Counted from the first letter of the stretch, positions 26,016 to 35,590 are shown. The stretch is 64,000 nucleotides of DNA from Proteiniborus sp. MB09-C3 (GCF_030263895.1 NZ_CP127161.1:868001-932000); one strand, 5' to 3'. The notes: generated by a model not told the origin, from the letters alone. Numbers and translations: made by a program.

Positions 26016-27356
26016 ATGGGCATGAAAAAAGAAATAATGAAATCAAAAGTAATTTCTGCAATTGATGACAATAAGAATTTGATTTTTGACATAGGTAGAA
26101 AAATTTACAAAAATCCAGAGCTTGGATATAAAGAGTTTGAAACAACAAAAATTGTAAAGGAATTTTTTAAAAATGAATTAAAGCTTAATGTAATAGATAA
26201 TATTGCTTATACTGGCTGCAGGGCTCAAATAAATCATGATAAATCCGGCCCAAAGGTTGCAGTTTTAGGGGAATTGGACGGCATAGTTTGCAATGAACAT
26301 CCAGATGCTTTAGACTCAGGGGTTTCACATGCATGTGGTCACAATTTTCAGATTGCAGGAATGATGGCTGTGGCAATTGGTCTTATAAAATCAGGTGTAT
26401 ATAGAGAATTAGACGGTAAAATTGATTTTATTGCAACTCCTGCAGAAGAATTTATTGAACTGGATTATAGAAATAAACTTAAAGAAGAAGGAGCTATTCA
26501 ATATTTTGGAGGGAAACAAGAATTAATAAGAAATGGCTCCTTTGATGATGTTGATATCGCAGTTATGTTTCATGTTTTAGACATAGGTGATAAGAAGGTA
26601 TTAGTTGGGCCAGTAAGTAATGGATTTATTGGAGAAGATATTCGATTCATTGGTAGAGAAGCTCATGCCGGTAATGCTCCGTACAAAGGAGTAAATGCAG
26701 TAAATGCAGCATTATTAGCAATAAACAATATTAATGCCCAAAGAGAGACCTTTAGAGAATGTGATAGGGTAAGAGTTCATCCAATCATAACAAAGGGCGG
26801 AGATATTGTAAATGTAGTGCCTGCTGATGTGAGAATAGAATCATACACAAGAGCGAGAACTATTGAGGCAATGTTGGATGCTAATGAAAAGGTTAATAGA
26901 TCGTTAATCGCTGGTGCTATGGCTGTAGGTGCAAATGTTGAGATTAAACAATTACCAGGTTATCTGCCAATATTGAGGCATGAACAAATGGAGGATATAT
27001 TATTTGAAAATTTATTGAGTCTTGGAATAACAGAGGAGGATATAATACAAGGAGGAGATTTTACAGGTTCCTTTGATTTAGGAGATGTATCCCATATAAT
27101 GCCAACCCTGCATCCTATGTTTGGTGGAATAAGGGGAGAACTTCACTCAAAAGAGTACCGTATAATCAATGAAGAATATCTCTATTTGGAGCCAGCAAAG
27201 GCATTGGCATTAACTATTATAGACTTGCTATTTGATAATGCAAAAGAGGCTAAAAGAATTCTTGAAGATTTTGCTCCAGCTATGACAAAAGAAGAGTATC
27301 TGAAATTTATGGAATCCAATAATAAAATCATAAAAAAAGAGTTTTTAGACAAATAG
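26016..27356 (+). CDS. M20D amidohydrolase/aminoacylase-like peptidase
   Basis: 446 residues. M20D motifs: RKIYKNPELGYKEFETTKIV, LGELDGI in place of the usual LRADMDA, HACGHNFQIAGM, a catalytic ATPAEEF, and GREAHAGNAPYKGVNA in the lid domain. Relatives hydrolyse N-acyl amino acids, p-aminobenzoyl-glutamate or indole-acetyl amino acids. ATG 26016 immediately follows the upstream stop; an ATG at 26004 abuts the AAAGGA and is less well spaced. It is the last gene of the four-gene transporter-peptidase unit and is closed by a perfect palindromic terminator. Confidence 0.87.
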   Translation: MGMKKEIMKSKVISAIDDNKNLIFDIGRKIYKNPELGYKEFETTKIVKEFFKNELKLNVIDNIAYTGCRAQINHDKSGPKVAVLGELDGIVCNEHPDALDSGVSHACGHNFQIAGMMAVAIGLIKSGVYRELDGKIDFIATPAEEFIELDYRNKLKEEGAIQYFGGKQELIRNGSFDDVDIAVMFHVLDIGDKKVLVGPVSNGFIGEDIRFIGREAHAGNAPYKGVNAVNAALLAINNINAQRETFRECDRVRVHPIITKGGDIVNVVPADVRIESYTRARTIEAMLDANEKVNRSLIAGAMAVGANVEIKQLPGYLPILRHEQMEDILFENLLSLGITEEDIIQGGDFTGSFDLGDVSHIMPTLHPMFGGIRGELHSKEYRIINEEYLYLEPAKALALTIIDLLFDNAKEAKRILEDFAPAMTKEEYLKFMESNNKIIKKEFLDK

Positions 27357-27371
27357 GTGTATATAGGCAAT

Positions 27372-27409
27372 AAAAGAAGCAAAAAGAACTAGTTCTTTTT
27401 GCTTCTTTT
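27372..27409. terminator. Perfect 19-bp-arm palindromic terminator
   Basis: 27372-27390 and 27391-27409 are exact complements (AAAAGAAGCAAAAAGAACT and its reverse), with T- and A-rich ends on both strands. It closes the DUF5058-M20 operon. Confidence 0.88.
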
Positions 27410-27490
27410 ATTTATTAAATATACAGTCTAAGGGAATTTTGTGATTGATTGAGTATCTAGTACAATTAATTTTGTGTTTTTCTAATGATG

Positions 27491-27519
27491 TTGACAATAG
27501 AAAGAGGTAGTATTACATT
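27491..27519 (+). promoter_or_regulatory. Candidate promoter of the first ABC exporter pair
   Basis: TTGACA (27491-27496), 17-bp spacer, TACATT (27514-27519), about 130 bp upstream of the exporter gene at 27652. Confidence 0.55.
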
Positions 27520-27651
27520 TAAAATAGCAGGGAAAGAAGAATCTAAGGTATTGAATAGGTAGATAGCTTTTAAAAATGGAAAACCGAGAAATTTCGTAGT
27601 AGCGGAATTATTCCTGATAAGAAAAGATTTACGCTAGGGGTGTTAAATGTT

Positions 27652-29412
27652 ATGTCAAAATTAAAGATTGAACCTATGCAGCATCCAGATAAAATCATAA
27701 ACTATTGGAAGAAAGAAAAATTTGTTGTATCTTGCATTATAATATTTGGATTGTCATACAACATCACAATTATTTTAGGTCCCATATATCAGGGAAAACT
27801 CATAGATTCTATTGCTTATGGAAAAAGTTTATCTTTTGTAATAATTCTTGCATTTACTTATATACTGATTATCGGAACCAACCAGCTTCTGCGATATTTT
27901 AAGCGCTTTTATATAAGGCGTTTTGCCAACAGCACTAGTGCTACCATGAGACTCATGATATACAATAATATCATGCATAAAAGTGTTTCTGAGCTGGACA
28001 ATGAAAATACGGGAAACCTAATGACAAGAGCTATTTCAGATGTTGATTTATGTGTTGAAGGGATGCGAAAATTTACTACTGAGGTTTTTGATACCGGTGT
28101 CCTCATGGCATCATATCTTATATCAATGCTCGCCTATGATGTGAAAATAACTATGTTTTCTATTATTTTCATTCCTGTTGCTATGGTACTTGCTGAAAAG
28201 TTAAAAGGTGTTATCTATAAATATTCAAAGGAATATCGTCAAAAAAGCAGTGAGGTGGCGGACATCACCTATGATGCAATTGAGAATTCAATGCTCTATA
28301 GAGTAAGTGGCATGGAATCTAAAAATAGAATGAAATATATTGAAGAACTAGAGGATTTGCAGAAAAAGGCAGTTAAAGCCAATATATTAGAAAACTCTAT
28401 GCAGCCTATTTACCATGTTATTGCCATGCTCGGAATAATAATAGTAATCTACCTAGGAGGTACAAAGGTCATTAATAGTAGCTGGACCATAGGAACTTTT
28501 TCTACTTATATCGCTATGTTTACTGCTATGGCAGTTAAGGCAAGTAAGGCAGCAAAGCTATTTAATTCTGTACAAAAATCCCAGGTATCGTGGAAGCGTA
28601 TTAAACCATATCTTGAAGAATATAAAATCAAAGATACTTATTTAAATATAAATCGAAGGGATACTACACTTTTAGTCGAGAATCTTGTATTCACATATGA
28701 AGAAGGTAAAGAAAATATCTTAAATAATATTAGCTTCACAGGGAAACAAGGGGAAATTATTGGGGTGACAGGTTCCATTGCTTCTGGTAAATCTACCCTT
28801 GGATTATCCTTGTTAGGTATATATCCTTATATGGGAAGTATCAAGATAGATGGTAAGGAACTAAGAGACTATTCGGAATATGAGCGAAGCCAAATGATTT
28901 CTTATTTAGGACATAAGCCTCAGCTACTTTCAGATACCATATACAACAATATAACTATGGGAAGCAAAGAAGACATTACTTCTGTATTAAAGGATGTTTG
29001 CTTTGATGAAGACTTGAAAGCAATGCCTAATGGACAAGATACTTTAGTTGGAAATAGCGGAGTAAAATTAAGTGGAGGTCAGCAGGCCAGAATATCCCTT
29101 GCAAGAGCACTTCTCAATAAAAATAAAATTATCATATTAGATGATCCTTTTTCAGCTGTTGATATGAAGACAGAAGAAAAAATTATAGAAAGCTTAAAAA
29201 ATAATTATAAAGATAGCTTGATTATTTTAATTTCTCATCGCTTAGCTATTTTTAATAGAATAGATAAAATTATTCTCTTAAAGAATGATAAAACAGTAGA
29301 TTATGGTACCCATGACGAGCTTATGAGAAAATCTGAGCTCTATGCTACAATATTTAATTTACAGTTCACAGAGGGGGAGAGCAATGGATGCAATAAAAAA
29401 GTCAATATTTAA
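27652..29412 (+). CDS. ABC exporter half-transporter A (degenerate catalytic site)
   Basis: 586 residues. Six TM segments fill ~1-300, followed by an NBD with Walker A TGSIASGKSTLG, signature KLSGGQQARISLARAL, Walker B IIILDDPFSAVD and H-loop SHRLA. After Walker B the catalytic Glu is replaced by Asp, a hallmark of the degenerate half in heterodimeric exporters such as BmrC and TM287. ATG 27652 has AGGGG 12 bp upstream; the in-frame GTG 27640 overlaps that site. It overlaps its partner by 29 bp. Multidrug, peptide or lipid export is likely; the substrate is unknown. Confidence 0.9.
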   Translation: MSKLKIEPMQHPDKIINYWKKEKFVVSCIIIFGLSYNITIILGPIYQGKLIDSIAYGKSLSFVIILAFTYILIIGTNQLLRYFKRFYIRRFANSTSATMRLMIYNNIMHKSVSELDNENTGNLMTRAISDVDLCVEGMRKFTTEVFDTGVLMASYLISMLAYDVKITMFSIIFIPVAMVLAEKLKGVIYKYSKEYRQKSSEVADITYDAIENSMLYRVSGMESKNRMKYIEELEDLQKKAVKANILENSMQPIYHVIAMLGIIIVIYLGGTKVINSSWTIGTFSTYIAMFTAMAVKASKAAKLFNSVQKSQVSWKRIKPYLEEYKIKDTYLNINRRDTTLLVENLVFTYEEGKENILNNISFTGKQGEIIGVTGSIASGKSTLGLSLLGIYPYMGSIKIDGKELRDYSEYERSQMISYLGHKPQLLSDTIYNNITMGSKEDITSVLKDVCFDEDLKAMPNGQDTLVGNSGVKLSGGQQARISLARALLNKNKIIILDDPFSAVDMKTEEKIIESLKNNYKDSLIILISHRLAIFNRIDKIILLKNDKTVDYGTHDELMRKSELYATIFNLQFTEGESNGCNKKVNI

Positions 29413-31123
29413 AGTGATTAAAAATAATATTGGAACGAGTATGCTGTTGGTTTTTACCATTTGCGGTGTTGTCATAGCTAGTTTAATTCCTCCTCAGATT
29501 TTAAAATATATAATTGATCACAATCTTGTGCCAAGGAATTATGACAAATTATTTGTTTTAGCTATTGCTTATATTGGTATACTGCTACTTATCGGAATAT
29601 TTGATTTTGTTAAAGAGGCTATTCTTACAGTTTTAGGACAAGGGATTACAAAGGAAATACGAATTGAGATGATGGAAAAGCTTGAGAGAATAAATTCAGC
29701 ATTCTTTTCCTCTAACAGTTCAGGAGCAATAGTTTCACAATTCACAAATGATGTTGATGCAATTAATTCACTATTTACAAGTGGCATCATTGGAATGATG
29801 ATTGACTGTCTTAAGCTTATAGGTATTGTCATCTCAATCTGGATATTCAGCAGCAAGCTTGGAATTGTAACAGTATTACTGATGCCAGCTATTTATAGTA
29901 TCACTCGGCTTTTTCAAAAAAGAATGCTAAAGGCACAGATTGAGAATCGAATATTGGTAGGTAAAGTAAATAATCATATTTCTGAAAGCATAAAAAATGT
30001 ACAGATGATTAAATCCTACAGCAAGGAAGATTATATGGAAAATAACTATACAAGGTATTTGCTTCATAATTATAGAACGGTTGAGAAAGTTAATTTCTAT
30101 GACTCTGTATATTCCCCAATAATTCAACTTACTCGTGCAGTTGTTATTGGTTTTGTTGTAGTACTATCCTCTAAACAATTTAATTATTTAGGTATATCTT
30201 TAGGTATGGTTGCGGCATCAATTGAATTAATATCAAACCTATTTGCACCAATTGAGAACTTAGGTATGGAACTGCAGAATATTCAGCAGGCCATATCTGG
30301 CATCAAAAGAGTAAATGATTTTTTTAGCGAAGCAGAAGATGATTTTAAGAAGAAGGAACTAAAGGCAGAGGATATCATACCTAAAGGTAAAGATGTAAGA
30401 TTGTCCTTTAATGATGTCACATTTCAATATGAAAAAGGTACTGATGTTCTCCAAGATATTGGCCTTAGCTTAAAACCAAATGAGAAGGTTACATTTGTAG
30501 GAAGGACAGGAGTTGGAAAGACTACATTATTTAAGCTCATAATGGGGATTTTAAAACCAACAAAGGGCAATATCACAATAAATGGGATTGATGTTTATGA
30601 CATACCAAATTCAGAAAAGCGCAAAATATTCGGATATGTAGATCAAAGCTTTCACATGATAAAGGGAGCAGTGTCAGATCAAATAAGTTTGCAGGACGAA
30701 AGTATAGCAAGAGAACAAATAGAAAGAGCCTTGGATTTTGTAGGACTTACAGAATATGTAGAATCTTTGGAAAATGGACTAGATACTAATGTAACCAGCG
30801 AGACTCTTTTTTCTCAAGGACAGAAACAACTTTTGGCAATAGCTAGAGCTATCGTAACAAATCCTCCTATTCTTTTGCTAGATGAGATTACGGCAAACCT
30901 TGATTCTATTACAGAAGAAAAAATAGTTTCCGTGTTGCAAAAAACAAGCGAGGCTCATACAATACTGTCCATATCTCACCGTTTATCCTCTATGCTTACC
31001 AGCGATACAGTAGTTATATTAGAAAATGGTAGAGTTAAAAACGCAGGCTCTCCTGAGATGCTTTTAGAAAGTGATGATTGGTATCGAAATCATATTGCAT
31101 TGGAGAAGCTCACTTGGAGTTAA
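29384..31123 (+). CDS. ABC exporter half-transporter B (catalytic Glu intact)
   Basis: 579 residues. TM domain ~1-310, NBD with Walker A GRTGVGKTTLFK, Walker B ILLLDEITANLD with intact catalytic Glu, and H-loop SISHRLS. Its signature reads LFSQGQKQLLAIARAI rather than LSGGQ. Together with half A, which keeps LSGGQ but lacks the Glu, this yields one complete ATP site and one degenerate site, the classic asymmetric pairing. Start ATG 29384 follows GAGGGGGAGAG inside the end of gene A. The next operon (DUF4342-two-component) has its own promoter region. Confidence 0.9.
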   Translation: MDAIKKSIFKVIKNNIGTSMLLVFTICGVVIASLIPPQILKYIIDHNLVPRNYDKLFVLAIAYIGILLLIGIFDFVKEAILTVLGQGITKEIRIEMMEKLERINSAFFSSNSSGAIVSQFTNDVDAINSLFTSGIIGMMIDCLKLIGIVISIWIFSSKLGIVTVLLMPAIYSITRLFQKRMLKAQIENRILVGKVNNHISESIKNVQMIKSYSKEDYMENNYTRYLLHNYRTVEKVNFYDSVYSPIIQLTRAVVIGFVVVLSSKQFNYLGISLGMVAASIELISNLFAPIENLGMELQNIQQAISGIKRVNDFFSEAEDDFKKKELKAEDIIPKGKDVRLSFNDVTFQYEKGTDVLQDIGLSLKPNEKVTFVGRTGVGKTTLFKLIMGILKPTKGNITINGIDVYDIPNSEKRKIFGYVDQSFHMIKGAVSDQISLQDESIAREQIERALDFVGLTEYVESLENGLDTNVTSETLFSQGQKQLLAIARAIVTNPPILLLDEITANLDSITEEKIVSVLQKTSEAHTILSISHRLSSMLTSDTVVILENGRVKNAGSPEMLLESDDWYRNHIALEKLTWS

Positions 31124-31202
31124 ATGGTATCTCTCTTTATTTTTAGGAGATATATTTTACATACTTTTTTACAATGAACGGGTGGAGCCAAATCAAATAA
31201 TA

Positions 31203-31245
31203 ATTTTAATCTGTCGTGCTAGCTAATTTTAATGAAATTTTAATG
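31203..31245 (+). promoter_or_regulatory. Direct repeats, candidate OmpR-type response regulator sites
   Basis: ATTTTAATG occurs at 31226-31234 and 31237-31245, exactly 11 bp apart, with a third partial copy (ATTTTAATC) at 31203-31211, about two turns upstream. A -10-like TATAAT follows at 31278-31283. Tandem 11-bp-period half sites are how OmpR/PhoB regulators bind, and the operon downstream encodes one. Confidence 0.6.
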
Positions 31246-31314
31246 TTCCTTGAATTGTTTTCAAAGTTTGTATTGTTATAATTAAGCCATATTAAATAAC
31301 AGGAGGTTATAATT

Positions 31315-31890
31315 ATGGTTACTTTAGAACAGGTAGAAAAGTTATGTCAGCATGCGAATATTTCTTATGAAGAAGCAAGGGCAGTGCTTGAGGAAACTAA
31401 TGGTGATATTCTTGAGGCAATAATAAAGCTAGAAAAGCAAAATCGTATTCAAGCACCTGTGGGAGGTGGACATTACAGTTCTAAGAATAGTCAGCAAGGT
31501 ACGGAAAATAATTGTCGAGAGAAAAGTTTTAAAGAAGAAAAAAATAGAACTGATAATGCATCTTTTTCAGAACTAGTAGGAAGGTTTTTTAGATGGTGTG
31601 GAGAAATAATAAATAGAGGGAATAAGAATAGCTTTGAAGTCATAAAAGGCGGGGAAAAGGTAGTAACTATTCCAGTTACAATATTAGCGTTGCTGCTATT
31701 ATTCATGTTTTGGGTAACTATTCCTCTTATGATTGTGGGACTCTTCTTCGGGTATAGGTACATGTTTAGCGGTCCTGACTTAGGAAAGGAAAATGTTAAT
31801 CGTGCAATGGATTCTGTTGCAGATGCAGCTGAGAATCTTAAAAAGGAAGTTAAGGGTGATAAATCCAATGGAAAGAATTCTGATAATTGA
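31315..31890 (+). CDS. UBA-like / DUF4342 membrane-associated protein
   Basis: 191 residues. The N-terminal ~40 residues (VTLEQVEKLCQHANISYEEA, then NGDILEAIIKLE) form a UBA/TS-N-like three-helix domain. A charged linker follows, then the DUF4342 region from ~95 with one strong membrane segment (~122-150, TIPVTILALLLLFMFWVTIP) and a Lys-rich tail. The family is widespread in Firmicutes and of unknown function. AGGAGG precedes ATG 31315. Its stop lies 23 bp inside the response regulator gene, so it is translationally linked to the two-component system and may be a sensor accessory or output protein. Confidence 0.8.
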   Translation: MVTLEQVEKLCQHANISYEEARAVLEETNGDILEAIIKLEKQNRIQAPVGGGHYSSKNSQQGTENNCREKSFKEEKNRTDNASFSELVGRFFRWCGEIINRGNKNSFEVIKGGEKVVTIPVTILALLLLFMFWVTIPLMIVGLFFGYRYMFSGPDLGKENVNRAMDSVADAAENLKKEVKGDKSNGKNSDN

Positions 31891-32551
31891 AGATGAAGAA
31901 AAAATAGCACGTTTTATAGAATTAGAGCTTAAATATGAAGGCTATGAAGTAGAGAAGGCATTCAATGGAAGGGATGGGTTGAAGCTTGCAACAACCCAAC
32001 CCTTTGATCTTGTATTGCTGGATATCATGTTGCCAGCCTTAAATGGACTTGAGGTTCTTAGAAGAATTCGTAAAAGTTCTGACTTGCCTGTTATACTTCT
32101 TACTGCCAGAGATGCTGTTGTAGATAAAGTTACAGGACTTGATGGGGGTGCAGATGATTATATTACTAAGCCCTTTGCAATTGAAGAGCTGCTTGCACGA
32201 ATCAGAGCTACTCTTAGGAAAAAGTCTAATAACAATGCGACTAAAACCTTGTCTGAGCTCATTGCTGGGGAGCTAAGTCTTGATCCCATCAGAAGAGAAG
32301 TTAAGGTAGGGGATAACTTGCTGGATTTAACAAAAAAGGAGTTTGATTTGCTGCACTATCTTTTAGAAAATAAAAACATTGTTGTAAGTCGTGAAACTTT
32401 ACTTCAGCATATATGGGGTTATGATTTTTCAGGCGGAACAAATGCAGTTGATGTGTATATTAGATATCTTCGTTCAAAGGTTGAGGAGCCATTTGGACTA
32501 AAATTGCTTCATACTGTTCGTGGAGTGGGGTATGTGATAAAAGATGAGTAA
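31868..32551 (+). CDS. OmpR-family response regulator
   Basis: 228 residues. The receiver domain (~1-115) has the acidic pair ED at 8-9, phospho-acceptor Asp52 in LLDIMLP, the Thr of LLTARD, and the Lys of DYITKPF. The OmpR/PhoB winged helix (~130-228) has LDLTKKEFDLLHYLLENKN and AVDVYIRYLRSKVE. ATG 31868 with AAGGGTGAT upstream is chosen over an earlier in-frame ATG inside the DUF4342 gene. It is phosphorylated by the histidine kinase overlapping its 3' end and probably binds the 11-bp direct repeats upstream of the operon. Confidence 0.93.
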   Translation: MERILIIEDEEKIARFIELELKYEGYEVEKAFNGRDGLKLATTQPFDLVLLDIMLPALNGLEVLRRIRKSSDLPVILLTARDAVVDKVTGLDGGADDYITKPFAIEELLARIRATLRKKSNNNATKTLSELIAGELSLDPIRREVKVGDNLLDLTKKEFDLLHYLLENKNIVVSRETLLQHIWGYDFSGGTNAVDVYIRYLRSKVEEPFGLKLLHTVRGVGYVIKDE

Positions 32552-34034
32552 TACTAAAAATATGCATTCAAGCAATATTACTACTAAAATCCGTTCATCT
32601 CTTGTTTTAAAGCTTAATATACGAATGATAGGCAGATTGTTCTCTGGATTTATGTCAATAAACCTTATTATCATTTCAATAGGGTTTTTCGTTATTTTGT
32701 GGAAAACCGAAGAGGGAGCTAAAGATATAGTTGAAATAATAGAGTCAATGCCTGATAATTTACAGTCAACATATCATGGCGGCTATGAAATCTCAGTAAT
32801 AAGAAAGCCTTCAAGGGGTGTCACATTTCCTCAAAGCATACAAAAACTTTTGCCTCTAAAAATTACTGATGCGAAACGGAGCATCAGAATGGCTAAAGCC
32901 TATAAAGAGACTAAATTATTAGAAAGAATAGACTTAATCAGATATACTGTTGCATTTCCTATTGAAGACACTTCCTACGAAATAGTTTATGCATTGGGCT
33001 CTGATTTGAAATTGTTTTTATATTTATTTTTAATTTTACTAATATTTGAGCTGCTAATTATAATTGAAAACATTGTGAAAGGTTCAGGGATAATAAGAAA
33101 AACCCTTAAGCCCTTGTCCGATCTTGCAGAGACAGCAAAAAGTCTTAATGCTGAGGTACTATCAATGGGCTCTAAAGCAGATGGGACATATATAAAGGAT
33201 TTAGCAGGTGTTATTAGCAGCATCGATGCTAATAAGCTGGATAAACGTATATCTGTTGATAGTTCTCAAAATGAGCTTAAAGATTTGGCATATGCTATAA
33301 ATGATATGCTAAATCGCATCGATGATTCTTATCAATCTCAGGTAAGATTTGTTTCAGATGCTTCACATGAACTAAGAACTCCTATATCTGTAATACAGGG
33401 ATATGTAAATCTTCTTGACCGCTGGGGTAAAAAAGATGAGAAGACAATGCAGGAATCGATTGATGCAATTAAGAGCGAGACAGAAAATATGAAGGAGTTA
33501 GTAGAGCAGCTTCTTTTCCTTGCTCGTGGTGATAATGAAACTATTCAGCTTCACAAAGAAGACTTTGATGCTAGTGAAATAGTTGATGAGATAGTTCGCG
33601 AAACACAAATGATTGATCCAAATCATAACTTTGAAATTGATTTAAATAGGCCAGCCTATATTAATGCCGATAGACAGCTTATAAAGCAAGCAATTCGAAT
33701 ACTTGTAGATAACAGTATAAAATACACTCCTCAAGGGAAGAAAATCATTCTAAGAGTTGCTAATGAGGATAATTCTGTTCATATTACAGTCCAAGATAGC
33801 GGTATAGGAATAGCTCCAGAATATTTGCCCCAAGTTTTTAATCGCTTTTATCGTTCTGATGAATCAAGAGCAAGAAAAACAGGTGGAGCAGGACTAGGTT
33901 TATCCATTGCTAAATGGATAGTAGAACGCCATGGAGGTCATTTTGAAATATTGAGTAGAATAAACATAGGAACTCGTATAACGATTATCATTCCTGTATC
34001 TAAAATGCCTTCTACTGAATTAGCAATAGGATAA
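32544..34034 (+). CDS. Sensor histidine kinase
   Basis: 496 residues. TM1 ~32-54, an extracytoplasmic sensor of ~100 residues, TM2 ~154-174, a HAMP-like linker, HisKA with SDASHELRTP (phospho-acceptor His275), then HATPase_c with N-box NSIKYTP, G1 DSGIGIAPE and G2 GGAGLGLSIAK. It starts 8 bp inside the response regulator gene. The short, non-PAS sensor next to a DUF4342 protein suggests envelope stress sensing, but no ligand-binding family is recognisable. Confidence 0.92.
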   Translation: MSNTKNMHSSNITTKIRSSLVLKLNIRMIGRLFSGFMSINLIIISIGFFVILWKTEEGAKDIVEIIESMPDNLQSTYHGGYEISVIRKPSRGVTFPQSIQKLLPLKITDAKRSIRMAKAYKETKLLERIDLIRYTVAFPIEDTSYEIVYALGSDLKLFLYLFLILLIFELLIIIENIVKGSGIIRKTLKPLSDLAETAKSLNAEVLSMGSKADGTYIKDLAGVISSIDANKLDKRISVDSSQNELKDLAYAINDMLNRIDDSYQSQVRFVSDASHELRTPISVIQGYVNLLDRWGKKDEKTMQESIDAIKSETENMKELVEQLLFLARGDNETIQLHKEDFDASEIVDEIVRETQMIDPNHNFEIDLNRPAYINADRQLIKQAIRILVDNSIKYTPQGKKIILRVANEDNSVHITVQDSGIGIAPEYLPQVFNRFYRSDESRARKTGGAGLGLSIAKWIVERHGGHFEILSRINIGTRITIIIPVSKMPSTELAIG

Positions 34035-34155
34035 AAAATGCTATCTATTGTTTTTTGATTCTAGAATCACTGTATAATAATTTTAACTAAGCCATAGTAA
34101 ATTCTTTGATGAAGATATGATTAATTTCATGAAAACTAAAAAAATGCCTATATTA

Positions 34156-34184
34156 TTGACACGAAAATCATATTAGGCTATAAT
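34156..34184 (+). promoter_or_regulatory. Consensus sigma-A promoter of the fluoride-controlled unit
   Basis: TTGACA (34156-34161), 17-bp spacer, TATAAT (34179-34184): both hexamers match the consensus exactly. The predicted start, near 34191, falls just before the riboswitch. Confidence 0.88.
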
Positions 34185-34203
34185 TCTATTAGAAATCAAA
34201 AAA

Positions 34204-34285
34204 TGGTGATGGAGTTCACCAAAACTGCAAAATGCTAATGACTCCTACAGGTGGTAGTGTACCTATGCCTGTAGGAGTTTTTTTA
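34204..34285 (+). promoter_or_regulatory. Fluoride riboswitch (crcB motif) with transcription terminator
   Basis: The aptamer has the diagnostic GGTGATGGAGTTCACC (34205-34220), AAACTGC and ATGCTAATGACTCCTA. The expression platform is a terminator whose 10-bp arms ACTCCTACAG (34241-34250) and CTGTAGGAGT (34269-34278) precede an 8-T run; its left arm overlaps the aptamer 3' end. Fluoride should stabilise the aptamer and allow read-through into the antiporter gene. Confidence 0.92.
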
Positions 34286-34311
34286 TTTTCTAATCAAAGG
34301 AGGAGCCAATT

Positions 34312-35484
34312 ATGGCATCGAGTTTAGCAATTATTTTATTATTAGGATTACCAGCGAATAAGTTGTTTGAAAAGATTAAGATTCCAGGCTTATTAGGAAT
34401 GCTTATATTAGGGATCATCATAGGTCCTTATGGTTTAAATTTACTTCAGGCAGATATGATTCATGCCTCAGCGGATTTGAGAAAAATTGCTTTAATCATT
34501 ATTCTATTAAGAGCTGGGCTTGGGATCAATAAAGATGATCTGAAAAAGATTGGCGGAACTGCATTAAAAATGAGCTGTATACCAGGCTTAATAGAAGGTT
34601 TTTTTATTGCTCTCGCATCAGTTAAGCTTTTAAATTTTTCCTTTGTTCAAGGGGGAATATTAGGCTTTATTATCGCCGCTGTTTCTCCTGCTGTTGTAGT
34701 CCCATCTATGCTACGCTTAATAGAGAGTAATATGGGAACTAAAAAAGGCATTCCAACCTTAATACTAGCGGGAGCTTCTATTGATGATGTTTTTGCTATT
34801 ACTATATTTAGTGCTTTTTTAGGTCTATACAGTGGTGCTCACATGAACATTGGCATACAGATATTAAGTATTCCAATATCAATATTACTTGGTATTGCCT
34901 CTGGTATTATTATTGGTTTTATAATGATAAAAATCTTCAAAAAATATCACATAAGAGATACTAAAAAGGTCTTATTGATATTAGGACTGTCTATTTTGCT
35001 CACTGAATTGGAAAACTTGCTAAAGACCAAAATAGAGATAGCATCATTATTGGGAGTTATGACTATTGGATTTATAATTGTTGATAAGATGCCTAATGTG
35101 GGAAAACGACTTGCATCAAAATTCAATAAAATATGGGTTTTTGCAGAAATACTATTATTTGTGCTAGTAGGAGCTCAAGTAAACATTAGAGTAGCCTTAA
35201 ATGCAGGAGGAGTCGGAATTATAGTAATTCTGATTGGTATTATTGGAAGAAGCATAGGAGTTATTATTTCTCTGCTAGGTACGGATTTGAACTGGAAAGA
35301 GAGACTGTTTTGTGTTATCGCCTATGTACCAAAAGCAACTGTACAAGCTGCAATGGGAGCAGTTCCTTTATCATTAGGAGTAGGATCGGGAGATGTCATT
35401 TTGGCGATTGCAGTGCTATCTATACTGATAACAGCACCTTTGGGAGCTATAGGGATTAATATATCAGCAGAAAAGCTGCTATAA
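34312..35484 (+). CDS. CPA2-family cation/proton antiporter, fluoride-controlled
   Basis: 390 residues with about 12 membrane segments in the NhaA/KefB-type (CPA2) arrangement: IPGLLGMLILGIIIGPYGLN near the start, LRAGLGINKDDLKK, a GASIDDVFAI segment carrying the ion-binding Asp pair, and VPKATVQAAMGAVPLSLG late. AAGGAGGAG precedes ATG 34312. Fluoride riboswitches often control either Fluc/CLC fluoride channels or cation/proton antiporters of this type. Here it is the antiporter alone, so a role in fluoride or acid tolerance is inferred. It has no RCK/TrkA-N domain. Confidence 0.9.
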   Translation: MASSLAIILLLGLPANKLFEKIKIPGLLGMLILGIIIGPYGLNLLQADMIHASADLRKIALIIILLRAGLGINKDDLKKIGGTALKMSCIPGLIEGFFIALASVKLLNFSFVQGGILGFIIAAVSPAVVVPSMLRLIESNMGTKKGIPTLILAGASIDDVFAITIFSAFLGLYSGAHMNIGIQILSIPISILLGIASGIIIGFIMIKIFKKYHIRDTKKVLLILGLSILLTELENLLKTKIEIASLLGVMTIGFIIVDKMPNVGKRLASKFNKIWVFAEILLFVLVGAQVNIRVALNAGGVGIIVILIGIIGRSIGVIISLLGTDLNWKERLFCVIAYVPKATVQAAMGAVPLSLGVGSGDVILAIAVLSILITAPLGAIGINISAEKLL

Positions 35485-35590
35485 TGGCTTATTGTGGTAT
35501 AAATTTATGAATTGTGGCAAAAAAATATAAGCTACAGAATATGGAACTGCATATTTTATTTTTAAGTATGTGGTTTAAATTATTATTTAT

